A stretch of DNA of 64,000 nt from Escarpia spicata (Eukaryota > Annelida > Polychaeta > Sabellida > Siboglinidae): contig OZ023211.1 in assembly GCA_963995525.1 (NCBI GenBank), positions 534,598 to 598,597 on the forward strand, read 5' to 3'. Shown here in pieces: positions 1 to 13,650 of the stretch. The translations under genes and the position numbers were made by a program. Under the pieces are notes generated by a model. The model saw only the letters and a list, made by a program, of their open reading frames with translations, made no database searches and had not been told where the DNA came from. The first letter of the stretch is position 1, and the number at the start of each line of letters is the position of its first letter.

Positions 1-129
1 GTACGCTTGTTATCCTAAAGATCTCAAACAAAATGTTCATACTTGAAGATAGGGTTTGGTTTCGTCCCAAAAAATCCGGAAGAAACTGGAAGATAGGGTT
101 AGACAATGGAAACTATTCTCATATATCAA

Positions 130-300
130 AAACTTTCATTTTTCATATCCAAGATGTTTAATTTACCTGGTTGAGAGGCTTTCGTCAACATATCACGTCG
201 CCTTCATCAGTACCGATGATGCTGATGAAGTTGACATGATACGTTGACGAAAGCCTCTACCAGGTAAATTAAACATCTTGGATATGAAAAATGAAAGTTT
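130..300. repeat. Near-perfect 171-bp foldback inverted repeat
   Basis: The left arm (from about 130) and right arm (ending about 300) are reverse complements over roughly 85 bp each, with a 2-nt indel and a few mismatches. CTTTCATTTTTCATATCC on the left meets GGATATGAAAAATGAAAG on the right. The centre is itself a CTTCATCAG/CTGATGAAG hairpin around 202-230. There is no coding potential. It could be a foldback/MITE-type element or a duplicated-inverted genomic segment; no target duplication was recognised. Confidence 0.8.
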
Positions 301-3300
301 CTGATTTGAAAATGAACTATCCTGAAGAATGTTCACTATTATAATAAAAATTATATATTTTCGTACTGATTTAAGTTAATATATAAATTATAAAATATAA
401 CACACTTAATGATTATAGTATTAGGATAACATACCAAATGTATGCATTTATGTTCATGTTGATGTTTTTCCTCATTACTTGTGTTATTAGTCACCAAAAA
501 GCAAAATCCAACATGGTTCTCATTTATCACCCACCATAAGCCATGTGGTGCATGCCACAATGACATATTTAATCCATTCAATATCCATTGAAACTATATC
601 CATCAATACATTTCCACTATATCACAGTTTTATTTTATGTTTATTTGTGTTTATCACATATCATAATTAGGATAATATATCAACTGAAAGATACTGGAAT
701 ATATGCACTACTGACCCAGTAAGCAAGAAGTTGTTTACTGGACTAGGTGGCTGTCAGGCCTGGTGGATGTTACATAACTGAAGCCATTTAGTATTCTACT
801 ACATGTGGGAACAGCAAAACAAACCTGACAGCATGCAGTAAGAAGCCATAAGTGACATGTTAAACCCACTTATTATAAAGAACCGCATACTACCTGCACT
901 CACTAAAAATGTACTATAACACAAGTGATTATCTCAGTACATAAATAGCCCACATATGCCTGAAAGAAGAAGAATTATTTATTTTGTATGATTGAGTTAC
1001 AATATTAAAAACATGTTTTATATCAATATGACTGCTTAAAACGATTTACAAGGATATTTTTAGTTGACATACATTTTCTTCCGGAAGTAACTAGAAGAAC
1101 CTATTTCTTCCGGGACGGAAGAATCATGGAAAAAACCGCCCTTGAAGAACTAACTCTACCCCCAAAGGCCACCCACTAATGGTTCCTCCTAAATGCTTCA
1201 CAAAGAAAAACTGCCCAAACTAAAGGCTTACAGACACACAATGTACGACATGTTAAATTTAAAGTATAAAACACATGCATGGCAGACATGGACACAGAGG
1301 GCAGCTCTATACAAAATTTTATACTCCAAACAAAATTAAATACGTAAAATCAATGTTGTATGCCAGGATAAATAACAACAATACTACGATAACAAAAAAA
1401 AACTGAATTAAAGTCCTGAAACCGTCTCCAAATCATCATTCTTCCATTATGTAATCAGCCACTACTGAAGTGAAGACGAAATAGATGTCAGCCATCACCA
1501 TTGTTGACCATTCTAGTTTAAGCCATGAATATTCCAGTGCTTGGACGTCTAAATTAGCAGGGTGTCCAGTTGCAAATTAGAATGTACTGTGCATAAACAG
1601 CATGTGTACTTAAGATTCCAAGAATACATCCTAATTCCTAATACATATTCCACATGCCTCATGCCTATGTCTGCTACATTCGTGAACATGTCAGACACAT
1701 GATTCACGTCTCACATTACCAAGGAAACGATTTCATTACTATTCTGAAAAACCAAACAGAACACAATTCGTTGCTATGGGGACAACATCACAATAGAAAT
1801 TCATGTCAATTTAAACATCATATTTAAACAAAACTACATCAATATATTTGTACCAAAACAGAGCCAAGATTTCGTAAAAATACAGCCAATTTGGTGAAAT
1901 GCTAAAACCTACCATCACAAGCGGCTTTGGCTGAGATCAATAGCGCGGCCACAAAACAACTCACATGCTACATAAATCAATAGTTGCATATAATGTTATT
2001 TGAATGCTACACATGCCACCAGCTAGACCAAGAAACGCTTCCACTGAGGAGCCAGAAACCACAGCTTGTTAAAGTAAAACTTGTCCACAAACGCCACAGA
2101 CAGTGTCAGTTTATCTACAGGTAGTAATTTTGTTGCAGAAGGTTGAGAAATTGTTCCCCCCAAAAAGAGCAGATATCATGTGACTATATCAATAAGCATG
2201 TTAATCGGCCAGAAAGCGTTACATTAGTTGCCATCTAGTGAATATTATCACCATGGTTCATGAGAAAGCCACAAAGAAGACAAAACGAACAAAGACAAGG
2301 CGCAACTAAAGTGATCTACAACCAGGGAACCACAACCCCCCCCTACCTCCCACTAGCTTATCTTCTCCCCACAACTAGCCATCAGACTGAGTCATCGCCG
2401 TAACCATGGTAACTCATCTGAGGCAGAGATGCCAGCCCAGACAGGCATAATAAACACAACATCATTAATCTGGCAGACTCAAACCCCTGCCATTATTCAT
2501 CTGCTCCTAATCACAGCAGTCCAGCCTTTTTGTATACAGGTAAAACATCACATAACTAATCAACCAACTCCAAATGTATGCTCCCTGATCTAATAATATA
2601 CGCCTGGCTTGACATATTCTTCTGGTGCTATAAATGTGCCATCTATTAAAATAATAATACCCTTGGACACCGGCTAGATATTAATGATTGTGCATTAATA
2701 AATATTATTTACAGAATCATCCAACTGCAGAAGAAGCATGCAAAAGGCCCCAAGGTGGGTGATTCATCACTAATGGGTGCTGCTATGGCACCAGCACACA
2801 CCAGGTGAATTATTGATGACAGTGCATGGAGAGAGAGCATTGACTGCTCCCAGCAATAGCACCACTCCAATACACACAGCATCCAAGCATCAAACAGTCG
2901 CAGGGAAGGTAACGAGATCATACAATGGACATCAAAGCTCTACTAGACAAAGGACAACATCAAAGCTACACCAGTGAATTAGAAACGCAATTATAATTCC
3001 TCCATATTCAAGAGTATCTCCTCAATCACTGCATTTTGTTGGTGCCGTCTAACGTCCTATTAGGGACACAGTTCCAGTCCAGTGTCCTATAATCTATAAC
3101 TGTTTGATGCAACTGTTTGATACGACCAATAGGGGCACAGTTCCAGCAGACCAAAATTGTATACAGCAACCGGTGTCATATAGAATATTGACCCCATGTA
3201 AAATTTACCCCGGGTCCATTTTCCCTATAGAATATGGATACGGGGGTCCATATTCTTTTACAGAATTTGGACCTCCCCTATATCATTTTGATCTATGGGG

Positions 3301-4700
3301 TCCATTTTATATATAAGTAATTGACTATGGGCTCCCATAAAAATGGACCCACGTACAATTCATAAACTGCATTATATTATGTAACAGGACATATGCATTT
3401 TGGCAAACACGTAGTTAGCGGAGAAATTTTATTTTCATTGACAGTGTGCAGAGTGACAATGTGCAAAGTTATTATGCTATGAAGATTAATAATATGTACA
3501 CTTCAAAATGTTGCTCTTGTTCTGTATAATTAACTGGAGTCAATGCATGGATAAGTTATAAATGACAAGATCGGACACTGAAATCTGAGTTGTGCTACAC
3601 CAATTAGTGTATGTCAGTTGCAGGGAACAAATATTGTACCAAAACTGTACTACAGTCTAGGATAAATTCTCATAGAACAAGAGCTGTAGCGAAGAGAAAT
3701 GTTGACACTGTCCCTACTGTTCAGTTCTGGTTTGATGAGTCATGGCCACACAGATCAATAACTTGCAAATCAAATACATTTCATGTGCAGGCTGTGTCTG
3801 CATATAAATTATAATAAACCAAACAGAGCTGAAATCAAAACAGAGTATAGCTGAACAAAACTGGATTTCACAGCAAGTGAACAATGCACTATTAAAGACA
3901 CAATGTTAAGAAGGTACAGGTGTATAGAAACAAAAAACAGCAACACCAAGAAGCACTATTTTTAATTCTACAAATTCCTGGCATGGTGTAACATCATGTT
4001 GCATCTACAAATAGTGAACATTCTATTGACATCAACACCCAACATAATAATGCTAATTTAGATAAGATAATTCAGAGTACTTCCATTTCAGAGTACTTCC
4101 GGATACAACAGTATTACAGCACGCCAGTGCTGCCACTATGTGGCTCCCTGCACAATTAAAACATCAGAAGATCCCATTTTAGTAATTAACTCTGTTTACT
4201 CTTAATAATAACAATGACATTTCAAATATATGCATGATGATTAACACAGGCTTTACATCTTCACTGAATTCTTATCCTAACTATTGCAGTTAACAAGTGT
4301 CAAGAAGCAGCAACAAAAGAGCAAGTGGAAAAGACAGAGTTTGTCAAAGTAAAAATACAAAGATTAGTAATACAAACGATTCATATTTGCTTTAACGAGA
4401 AAATCTACTTCTAACATATCAATAACATTAATTGACTAACTACTAAATAAAGCAACCCATCAATAAAAGAGTAAAACACCTAATTTAAAATAATACTAAG
4501 GGATTGTTTAACACAAAATTATAATTCTTATACCAGCCAGGTGCAATTATCTTTACCTTGACAAAATATCTTTAAAAACAACATTGAAAGATGGCACCAC
4601 AACAAAATAAGCTAATTTCTAAACAAACACTTAAATATTGTAGATCAGTATTAAAGACTAATACCACAGGCAATGCCGCTGAGTGGCGAGCAGCAGTGCG
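301..4700. other. AT-rich stretch without a supported gene
   Basis: Only short open frames (under about 75 codons) without family resemblance are present. No exon-like segments with convincing splice sites and no RNA gene were recognised. It probably holds old repeats too diverged to delimit by eye. Confidence 0.5.
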
Positions 4701-4726
4701 GCCTGTTGTTTCAGACTGTACATGAA

Positions 4727-5010
4727 ATTGCAATCGCAAATTTAGTATTTTTTGATATCATCTTAAAGATAATAATCTTATCTACAAGTTTATCGCTGGA
4801 TATACAGAGGAATTGTTAACTTTTTGAGCTATTGCTGTTTGAACATCGTGAATGCTCAACCTGGCATTACATCCGCTAAGCATTCACAGTGTTCAAATGG
4901 CAATAACTGAAAAACAAAAAATAAATCATGGGTACATCTAGCGATATATTTGCAGATACGATTATTATCCTTACTGTGATATCAAAAAATATAAAATCCC
5001 ATTGCAAGTT
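4727..5010. repeat. Foldback inverted repeat, ~130-bp arms
   Basis: Arm 1 (about 4727-4856) and arm 2 (about 4879-5010) are imperfect reverse complements. GTATTTTTTGATATCA in arm 1 corresponds to TGATATCAAAAAATAT in arm 2, and the inner ends read GAATGCT/AGCATTC. A related single arm occurs at 7030-7215 in the opposite sense, so this is a dispersed family rather than a local accident. Confidence 0.7.
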
Positions 5011-5777
5011 TGAGTACTCGCAATGTATGTACACAGAAGTGAAACAACACTGACAGTGACTGTTGCCATTGGTGCAGGTGATTTATTTTTATTGGTGTAA
5101 TAACGTGTGTAAATAAATGTGCGAAGATTGTATATTGCGAATGATGCCTCAGCCTTCATCTTCATTTAACTTTGCATTCTCACTTCTTCAGGCTGGCTAA
5201 ACTGTTTTGTGTGAACACATTAGAATTCCATTCTTAAAATTGCTGTTGTTTGTGAATTTGCATTGTTTGCCATTCATGATGCTTTTTAAAAAAATACCTG
5301 ATTTTAATTTCCTTTTTTAAAATTATCTTTATTGTGCTGGTTTAACTTTAAGTAAAACTAATATATATATATAAGTGTTAGGCTTTTCTTACACATTTGT
5401 TTTACTGCTGTCAGACTAGTATTTATTACACTATCATTACACCTGTTTTGTGTTAACATGACACCCTGCAAATGGTTATAAAATACTGGCTTAATTGCAA
5501 GCAGAGAAACAATACCTTTGCTTGTCATCCATTGCATTTAGCAGCAGAGAAACATGGATAGCATTAGCATGCAGGTTCTACAACAGAAACATGGACAGCA
5601 TTAGCATGCAGACTTCCACACCAGGAGCAAACACACTCGCATGCTAAGTGGCAAACAACAGAGAAAACAACCAGTAGCTGTAATGTCCTTATCAGTCAGT
5701 CGCAAACAAATATCATAAGTCATCACATTAAAGCCAAAAACAGAAACAAATGTTCATTGAGATCAAGTTTTACACAA

Positions 5778-5900
5778 ATAATAATGTAGGGCCTGTATTT
5801 GTTCTATAATAATGTAGGGCCTACTGTATTTGTTCTATAATAATGTAGGGCCTACTGTATTTGTTCTATAATAATGTAGGGCCTACTGTATTTGTTCTAT
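5778..5900. repeat. 31-bp tandem repeat, four copies
   Basis: Four consecutive copies of a unit containing TAATGTAGGGCCTACTG followed by TATTTGTTCT. The first copy lacks 3 nt. No coding capacity. Confidence 0.85.
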
Positions 5901-8340
5901 TAAGCATACACGTCTTAGTTAGCAACTTAGCATACCACCCATTTTAATAGCGCCTCACACTGTGACTGCGATCTCCAATGCCAACCTTAACTGTTGAATC
6001 CGTCATTGTAATTTAATTTTCACCAATGTCACAGTAGATTCAAAGCTCAGTCAGTAATTAAAAAATATTGAAAGGTCCACCTAAATGATCAGACTTTACA
6101 CTGCTCTTACGTGTTTGCAAGTCACGTCTGCTGAGATGGCTTTACCCAGGAATTCTAGGAGTTAAAGAAAATTTATGTACACCCTTGTATGAATACTTTT
6201 GTAAACACTGAGTTCTTTCTGCTTCATTATAACACATTTGTGTGGTCAGTATGCCAAAATACAAACTGCTAATGCCATAAAATTAGCACATTTCTATGGT
6301 TTTTTTCAACACTTCTCAGTACACATGTTAGAGTATAACAAACTGCCTATGCCTAAATTAAACCCAAAGACCCAATACACAGTTAAAATGACAATAACAA
6401 CTTTTTGAAATGTACCTACTTCATCTGGGAGTTACCACCATAGAGACAATATCCTGTTTTGTATGTGTTACTTCATTTACAAGTTACATGCACTTCCACT
6501 ATTTTTGCAGCACCAAAATAAAACATCAGTCACTGGGAATTTTAAAAAATTGCTCCCAGTCAGCAATTCCAATTACGATTCTACTCAAAGTAATTCTAAT
6601 TCCAATTGCACTGCTTTCATATCAACCATTTATGATTACAATTCCACCCAAAACAATTCTGATTCCACTACTTTCCCTTTTCAAGACTGATTCCAATTCC
6701 AGAACTGGAATGTGAATAAGTCTTTGCTTCTGGAATCACTTTGAGGTTTGGGTTGAATAACTTAGCATACATCCTTCCATCCCAGCACATCTCTAAGTGA
6801 GTACATGATTACATGTGAATCTCTCATAACTGATGAAGATGTGAGTCCACAACAGTCAAAAAGCTGACAGAGAAACTGACAGACACAATATCCTTCCTAC
6901 AAGCGCCTGGTACTAATGCCATCAAGAATCTTCACCACAAAGGATTATACAAATTCACAATTGTCAAGTTTCCAGTTGTGTGTTGTGAATTGTGACTGGA
7001 CTGCATGCTGTTCCAATTCTAAATTATATATATAAAATGGCACTAACTCAAAAAGTCAACAAAATCGCCTGGTACATTCAGCGATATTAATTTTGTAGAT
7101 AAGATTATTATCTTTACGTTGACACCAAAAAGTATTAAATTCTATGATTGTAATTTCATGTACAGATTGAATTAACAGACTGCACCATGCTAAAGGCCTA
7201 CACTCGCTCAGTGGCATCATCAACAGTCGCTAGGTGTCGCAACAAACTGTGCAGAAAATGTACAAAAAAAGCGACCAAAAGGGACCTTGAACAGGGTGAT
7301 GGAGAGGGTTAATAGATTATTTGAATAGCAGGAGACTATTCGTAGAACTTATTTAACTCAGATTGGGAAAAAATTTTGCTTAGCCTTTAAGGCCTTTGAA
7401 TTAGCCGCTAATTCAAAATGCGTTCTGCAGACTCAGTTTGCGGAAATGCTGAAGTTATTTGCATGACTCATCTCAGTCCTTCACTCCTTGGCAGCCATGT
7501 GTACAGTACAGTGTAACTGATCATGTTTCAATGAAAGATCGTCTCTGGCTTTCGCGGTGTGTGTGTATATTAGTCTGAGCCTAATTTAAAAACGTTAATG
7601 TATAATATTAATAACAAATATATTTTTTATTTTTATTATCACATTATATTCCTGCAAATTAACTTCTACTATAGACAGCAGGTGGCAGCATATATACTGC
7701 AATGTGTTTTATCATGGTTTGTCATTCACGGTTGTCCGTGAGTCAACCAGTGGGAAAATGTGTTACTACTAATTCGCTTTGGCTCACCAAAACAATGGTG
7801 GACTTTGAATCGGCACCACTCACAAAGAAAATATGTATACTTCAACAGTTTAAAACATAACACACACGTGGCATGGCTGATTTTCTTTGGGTAGGCAGGT
7901 CTGCACTGCCTTCGGTGTGTAATACTGGACTACCGGTACATCGAAGGCATATTGCAATATGCATTGCGCAGAAAAATATTGCAATATACTGGTAATACCA
8001 TGCAACACTAATAAAATGAAACATTAATTTGGTCATTAAAATCCACCTCTATGCATCATTTGTTCTGTCTATGCTGACTTACAACAAGGGCACCTAGGGT
8101 CTGACTCTGAAGAAGTTGAACAGGCTGGATTCACACCACTGCCAGCACTTGACATCAAAAACCTTGTATCATCAATGTCAGTGTGAGCCGATTGGTCCGG
8201 AAAGCCCTGTGGCGACTCTTGGGTCACATGTTATGTCTACCACCGAATCTCCCTGCTCAACTCACCACTGTAGTACTGAAGTTCAGACCAGACAGGGTGT
8301 CTTTCGCAGGTAACCACTACTGTCCTATGGACCTACATTG
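5901..8340. other. Gene-free stretch with diverged repeats
   Basis: 6540-6710 contains irregular AATTCC-rich repeats that resemble, in reverse complement, the GGAATTGGAATTG tracts at 18.3 and 19.4 kb. 7030-7215 is a single-arm relative of the foldback at 4727-5010. No gene is supported. Confidence 0.5.
7030..7215 (-). repeat. Dispersed relative of the 4.7-kb foldback
   Basis: TAGATAAGATTATTATCTTT and the following AATTTCATGTACAG segment match the reverse complement of arm 1 of the 4727-5010 foldback. The match continues into CTCAGTGGCAT near 7211, so homology extends beyond the palindromic arms. Confidence 0.6.
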
Positions 8341-8352
8341 CGACAAGGGTAA

Positions 8353-9270
8353 GGCGGACAAGTAAGTTTTGAAATCTACTTGTCCGCCAAAATTTTCACT
8401 TGTCCGAGTGGTTGTCAAGGGGATTCGAAGCTTCGGAAAAAACATTAAAAAGTCTGTCTTATTTTTATGACAACAAGTACAATGTTCCTGCTGTTTCGTT
8501 GCATGTACATCTGAGTGACTTGTGATCAAAGACACAATTTTATTTAATCTGCAAATTTTGAAATTGCAAAATTATATTTGCAACTATTTTTTTCGGTCCA
8601 TTATCATTACTATAATATATATATTCATCACGAATATTAAAAGTAGACACGTTACATGATGTATACCAATATTTTAGTGATGCTGATATGAACGCTTTTA
8701 TTAATAACAAATAATTATTACGATGATAGGAATGATACAATTGTTATCCTTGCTATTTGTTATAATGTTGCAAACACTTTTTAATATGGTATATACATAT
8801 ATAACACTGCTGTACAATTTTGGCATCAGTTTGTCATTGAAGATGGCACTCAACCATCAGGAACATGACCAATGCAAAGCCAGGAAATGTCACAAAAATC
8901 ATAATAAACTATAATATAATCTGATATTATTTTGTTCAATCTCTATGAACTTCAATATTAACAAAGCTTTGTATTTTACAAACGAAGATAATATTCAATT
9001 GATCACAAGCAAACAAACGCATATTTTTACTAAATTTTATATTACCATTTCAATGATGTTTTAACAGTTTTAACGGTGCCCGAATTACATCTACCAGGCG
9101 GAATATAATTTATAGATTTAGTTACAACGTAACGTCATTGCCACGCGCAGACCGCCGTAGTTGGTGGAAGCCGACATGTCAACGGCGGTTGGCACCCCTG
9201 CCATGCGTCTTGCATAAAATTTGGCTTCGAAAACTCGCAATTTATGGTTAGAATAAACGTTACATAGACT
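8353..9270. repeat. Dispersed element A, copy 1
   Basis: It starts with an 11-bp inverted motif (GGCGGACAAGT at 8353, ACTTGTCCGCC ending at 8388). 8375-8545 is similar to 40420-40585, and 9040-9268 (motif GGCGGAATATAATTTATAGA) is similar to 31230-31430. The three loci therefore look like differently truncated copies of one non-autonomous element. Class unknown; the 3' end is not delimited here. Confidence 0.6.
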
Positions 9271-9734
9271 GATTATATTAAGATAAGTTCAGCTAATAAT
9301 TCCAGTGGTCTTCAAATCAGCCACACACTGCTCATGTGGTATATTTGGGAAGTAGACATAGTTATCTGAATACACAATACCGCTCAGTGGCTCATGAGAA
9401 TAGTCGAATAGGTAATTATACTGGGATTCCTGGAAGTTGAGGGTTTCGTTTTGGAACTGGTGTATTGCTTGTCAGACGGGTGTCTGCACTGTTCTCATAG
9501 GTGGTTCAGTCGTGACCGGCGCAGTCAATTACGAGTTTGATTCAACCAACTTCTTGAAATTCAATACAATGCATGGGAGAATTGCTAGGGTTAGTGTATA
9601 CATGTACTCACAAACCTTCTTGCGAGGATGGTATAAGGTAGTTTTGTCTTTTGAAGGGGGTTCAAAGGTAACTAATTAATTCGTTTTGAGTAGTAACTAA
9701 CTAACGTTAGGAGCCGTAATCGGGGTCTGTGATG

Positions 9735-10080
9735 TACCCATATACAACTGCACTACAGAAGACAAAGAGCCGACATCATTCAAACTTTCAAAATTATCAA
9801 GGGACTCGACCAAATCGACCAGGACTGTAAATGCCAACTCTGTCCACAAAAACAGATGTACCTAAAAGCTACTGGAACCACAAGAGGTCACACAGAAAAA
9901 CTAGTTACACAGACATCAACAGGAACCAGACATTCTTTCCTTTCCACCCGTGTAGTAAGATCCTGGAATGCACTATCAGAAGACACAGTCCAAGCACAGA
10001 CAGTCAATCAGCTGAAGTCCCGTCTCCAAAGAGACTGGAGAGACCATCCAGACCTCTACAACTACAACTTCACATACTAA
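9735..10080 (+). mobile_element. LINE reverse-transcriptase C-terminal fragment
   Basis: The frame through 9754-10080 reads RRQRADIIQTFKIIKG and later RHSFLSTRVVRSWNAL. This is the conserved post-RT tail of CR1/L2/Jockey-like LINEs, where RRLRGD..EvFKIl and FS.R.v..WN.L are typical. The EN and RT cores are missing, so it is a 5'-truncated dead copy. It is a different subfamily from the elements at 21.2 and 59.3 kb. Confidence 0.8.
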
Positions 10081-10082
10081 CA

Positions 10083-10120
10083 CATACACACGCATGCATG
10101 CATGCACGCACGCACACAAT
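10083..10120. repeat. (CATG/CACG)n microsatellite
   Basis: Short alternating CATGCATG and CACGCACG tract immediately 3' of the LINE fragment. It may be that element's 3' simple-repeat tail. Confidence 0.6.
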
Positions 10121-11139
10121 CGAGCCTAGAGACTAGGCAAACCGGAAAAGACAAGATAAAGAGAGAAAATAGCAATAACGCCAACAGCAACAACAATAGC
10201 AGCAAAATCAATAGACAATGGAATACCACTACAGAAAACTTACCTTGAGACGGTCTCAGTGCTCAACTTGGGCAATTATTGACCGTTCTTAAGGTAAGAA
10301 CTTAAGGTAAGAACAACATCTGCATTGGGATCTTCACAGACTTCAGATTAAAACTTTGTAGCCTAGACTAGCTTAGCCTTGTATAGGGCCTAGTCATGCC
10401 TCAAGCCAAGGCGAATGAATGAAGGACTGAAATAATGAACTGAAATAGACTGGTAGCTGAGCATGTACTTCAGAACTGACACTGACAGAAGAAATACTAG
10501 ATGTAGAACCACTTCAACGAACCAGTGTTAGTGAAGGCTCCCGACTTGTCCAAACTGATTAACACAAAACTATGAAAGTTTGAGTACATCAGTCACTGCC
10601 CATTTTACTCATGCATCTTACAAAGCCTCAATAATTATGTACAATTAAATCGTTATTTGTAAACAATACCCACCAAATGCTGATGTTTTGCTTCCTGAAA
10701 TGAACCCAGAAGGGCCAGATCGAAGATGTCCGGTGATGACTGGGGATGCTGCCTGTCGGGTGAATCTTGTAATTACTCTAGAAATTATTACAACATCACG
10801 TAGCATTTGCTGCGCGTTAACAGTAATAATTGATGTGTGAATTCACTAAAAAAAATTATTCGATTCTTATAATACGCGCGGTTCTGACAGTTCATTTCAT
10901 AAATTTATTTCAAGATTCCTTCTCGCGCTGGTTCCAAGATGGCGGAGGAACATGACGTTATTTCTCACGTGATACTGCGGCAAAATCTCGTTCTACGGTG
11001 GCCATGAAGTACCGCGCAAACTGGACACACTGCGTGGTATAATTTCTTGACAGGGAACATCCAGGAATAATTATAGTAATCAACAGTTGACCAATAGCAA
11101 TGCCCACAGATAATCAGATTATGCAAAACAAACATAAAA
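10121..11139. other. No supported gene; YY1-like/ATG context near 10,935
   Basis: The only item of note is CCAAGATGGCGG at about 10,934, resembling a YY1/translation-start motif of TATA-less promoters. The ORF from that ATG closes after about 22 codons and no downstream exon was recognised. Confidence 0.3.
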
Positions 11140-11505
11140 CGACGATATCTACACGTTCAAAATATTGAAGGGTTATGAAAATATTGATAGAAATATGTTT
11201 TTCTCAGTTAAGAAAGATAGAAGGACTAGAGGACGTGAACTTGCATTAGCAAAGGAGCAGAGTAGATTGGATATAAGAAAGTTTTCATTTTCACAAAGGA
11301 CTGTAAATGAATGGAACAGATTACCTGCTGATTGTGTGGGTGCTAGTAGCGTGAATATGTTTAAAAATAAAATCGACACATACCTCAGACGGGCGGGATA
11401 CACATAGATAAAAGGGTCGGACTCTCGATAAGCCAAAGGGCTTCCTTGTCCACCTGCCACCTATAGTTAATTCTCTGGATGGCAATCTTATTAAATCTTG
11501 TTAAA
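11140..11505 (+). mobile_element. CR1-like LINE 3' end (short copy)
   Basis: 11,140-11,407 encodes the LINE C-terminus (FSFSQRTVNEWNRLPADC). It is followed by the family's 3' UTR (CACCTGCCACCT, then TAATTCTCTGGATGGCAATC) and the terminal repeat TTAAATCTTG at about 11,505. It is the same family as the copies at 21.2-23.9 kb (-) and 59.2-62.2 kb (+). This copy's short C-terminal frame is open to its stop at 11,407, unlike the corresponding part of the two larger copies. Confidence 0.9.
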
Positions 11506-13420
11506 ATGTCCTTCCCCAAATCTAACTTTTTCAAATGCAATCATTTGCACTAAAATCTGACCCCCATTTTCTATCAAAATACATTGTTGAGATAAAAGTT
11601 GACCCACCTCCAAATCTACAAAATTATATCCAGCCCGCCTGAGGGCGTTTTTTAACATACAAAGTGAGGGCAATGCCCCTCCCAGCTCTATCATTAGCTC
11701 CCCCCGGCAGTCAAGCCAACTTGCCCTGCCCTTTTTGTGAAAATCGCAATTTATTGAGAGGACGATCATCATTTTTGTCTCGTAAAAAGGAAATTAGTTG
11801 TGATCTAAATCCATGTGTAAATGGCCCAATTTGCCCCACAAAAGGGCAGTGTATACTAGTGACTGTATGTCATGTGTTAACAATCTTATTTTTGTTTCTT
11901 TTTTTAAAGACAAAAGTCATAAAATGGCGAAGATAAAAATTTGTTGAAAACGACAAATAGCTGGGAGCAACTATGCGAGAATATCATACTTTTTGTTGCA
12001 GACAAGGCAACATTCTCCATAAGAGGGCACTTTTCGTTGAAAACCGGGCTACATTCCCCATAAAAGGACAAAGTGTTGGGAGATTAAATCCCACAAAGTC
12101 TCATAACAAGGACAGAATTTGTGAAACAAATTAAATATAACAAATTTGAAATGATATCATTCGACATTATCAGAATCTTAAGAAAAAATCCCAAAAGAGT
12201 CGGGTTTTTGGTAACTATGGACGGGGCGGAGCCAGAGAGGGTAATCTAGGGGAGCAAAACCTCCAACTACACCACCGAGGCTCGCCAAAAAGACACTGCA
12301 TGGTGGCCAAACAAAATTTATATTTGGTGGGCTGAGCGTGCTGGAGCTTCAGCATGAACCCGCTCTCAGATCCCGACATCGGAAGACGGGTAAAGGGGCT
12401 GTTGAAGATTTTTTGACGGTGACGTTCACAATTTCCGAAGGTCTAGAGGTACATTCAATAAGTTTGGGGGCACGCCACTCTAGTGCAGGCATAGCGCTGC
12501 GAAAAAAAGTACCCATCATAGGCGGAACCAGAGGCCTGGGGGACACGTACCACCTGAATCCGCATAAGATGGATACTTTTTAAAGGCGAAACGGGACATT
12601 TCTTAATAAAAGGGCAAGCCCAAAAGTTACAGCCCATTGTCAAAAGAACAAAGTGTGCCATAAAAGGACACAATATTGGGGCAATGTCCCTAAAAGGGCA
12701 TATTCGCGGTTAAAAGACGAATTAAAATTTCTTTTCAGTTATAGAAAGGACGGTTTACTGGTTTGGTCATAACAGCAATTTTCCGAAACTTGCACGTTAA
12801 TTGTGATACAAAACCTCGCAAGAAAAAAGAAAAGGACAATGCATAGATGAAAAAATTATTTTTGTCTACGATACTATTCATTATGTTATTATACTAATTA
12901 TTCATGTTATGGATGCTGTGACATGCACACTTTTATGTTGAGTAGCTTTGTGTCTTCTTTTTCTTTCTTCTCTTTCTCGTGTTGCTGTTATTACATGTAT
13001 GACTATGGAACTTTCCTTATATGAAGGACTGAGTCCGAAATAAACTTATATATCTATCTATCATACTCATAGTTGAATCCGTCACCTGAATTTACTACAA
13101 ATGACTTGTTAAGATAAACAAAAACGTTCGCCTGAACAAACATATTCACTCTCAGTTTAATTAAAATTAATTATTATTTAAATGACTAAACAAGTCAACT
13201 CTTTCACAAAATAGCAAGCCCCAAATAGGGTACATTCCGTTGCAAAATGGCAACAGTATTGGAGCGAGAACACAAACAGCTAGAGCACTTTAACCGTAAA
13301 AAGGATAACGTTTCCCACAAACTATGCAATGATAATTTCTTCCATTTGTAAAAAAAGAACAATCTATTAGATGATATGTCAAAAAGTAACATGTTTGGTC
13401 AAGAAAGCAAATTATATATT
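11506..13420. repeat. Diverged repeat region with AAAAGGACA/AAAAGGGCA motifs
   Basis: Many loosely spaced copies of CATAAAAGGACA-like motifs (e.g. 12,060, 12,606, 12,660, 12,695) look like the subterminal repeats of a decayed DNA transposon. 12,217-12,290 matches the reverse complement of 50,940-51,006 (GAGAGGGTAATCTAGGGG). Short ORFs here (e.g. 12,338-12,583) have no family resemblance. Confidence 0.4.
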
Positions 13421-13650
13421 CACACACTGTTTCCCAAACCTGCAATTGTAATGGTGACAACATACTTCGCTGGAAGAGGAATGCATGTCCCTGGGTAATG
13501 AGTCTGTCACCTTAATTGACTCAGAAATTTCTTACCATGCTTAGCAAAAATATTCAGTTTAACACAATGTTTATCAATATACAATGATTCACCGAAGTCT
13601 GATTAAAATTGGTGCATGTATAAATAATTCCAGTTTTGTTACACATTTTT

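Noticed and set aside
10934..11007. First exon of a gene starting ATGGCGGAGGAACATGAC
   Set aside because: The frame closes after about 22 codons, no splice donor in phase was found and no downstream exons; kept only as a motif note.
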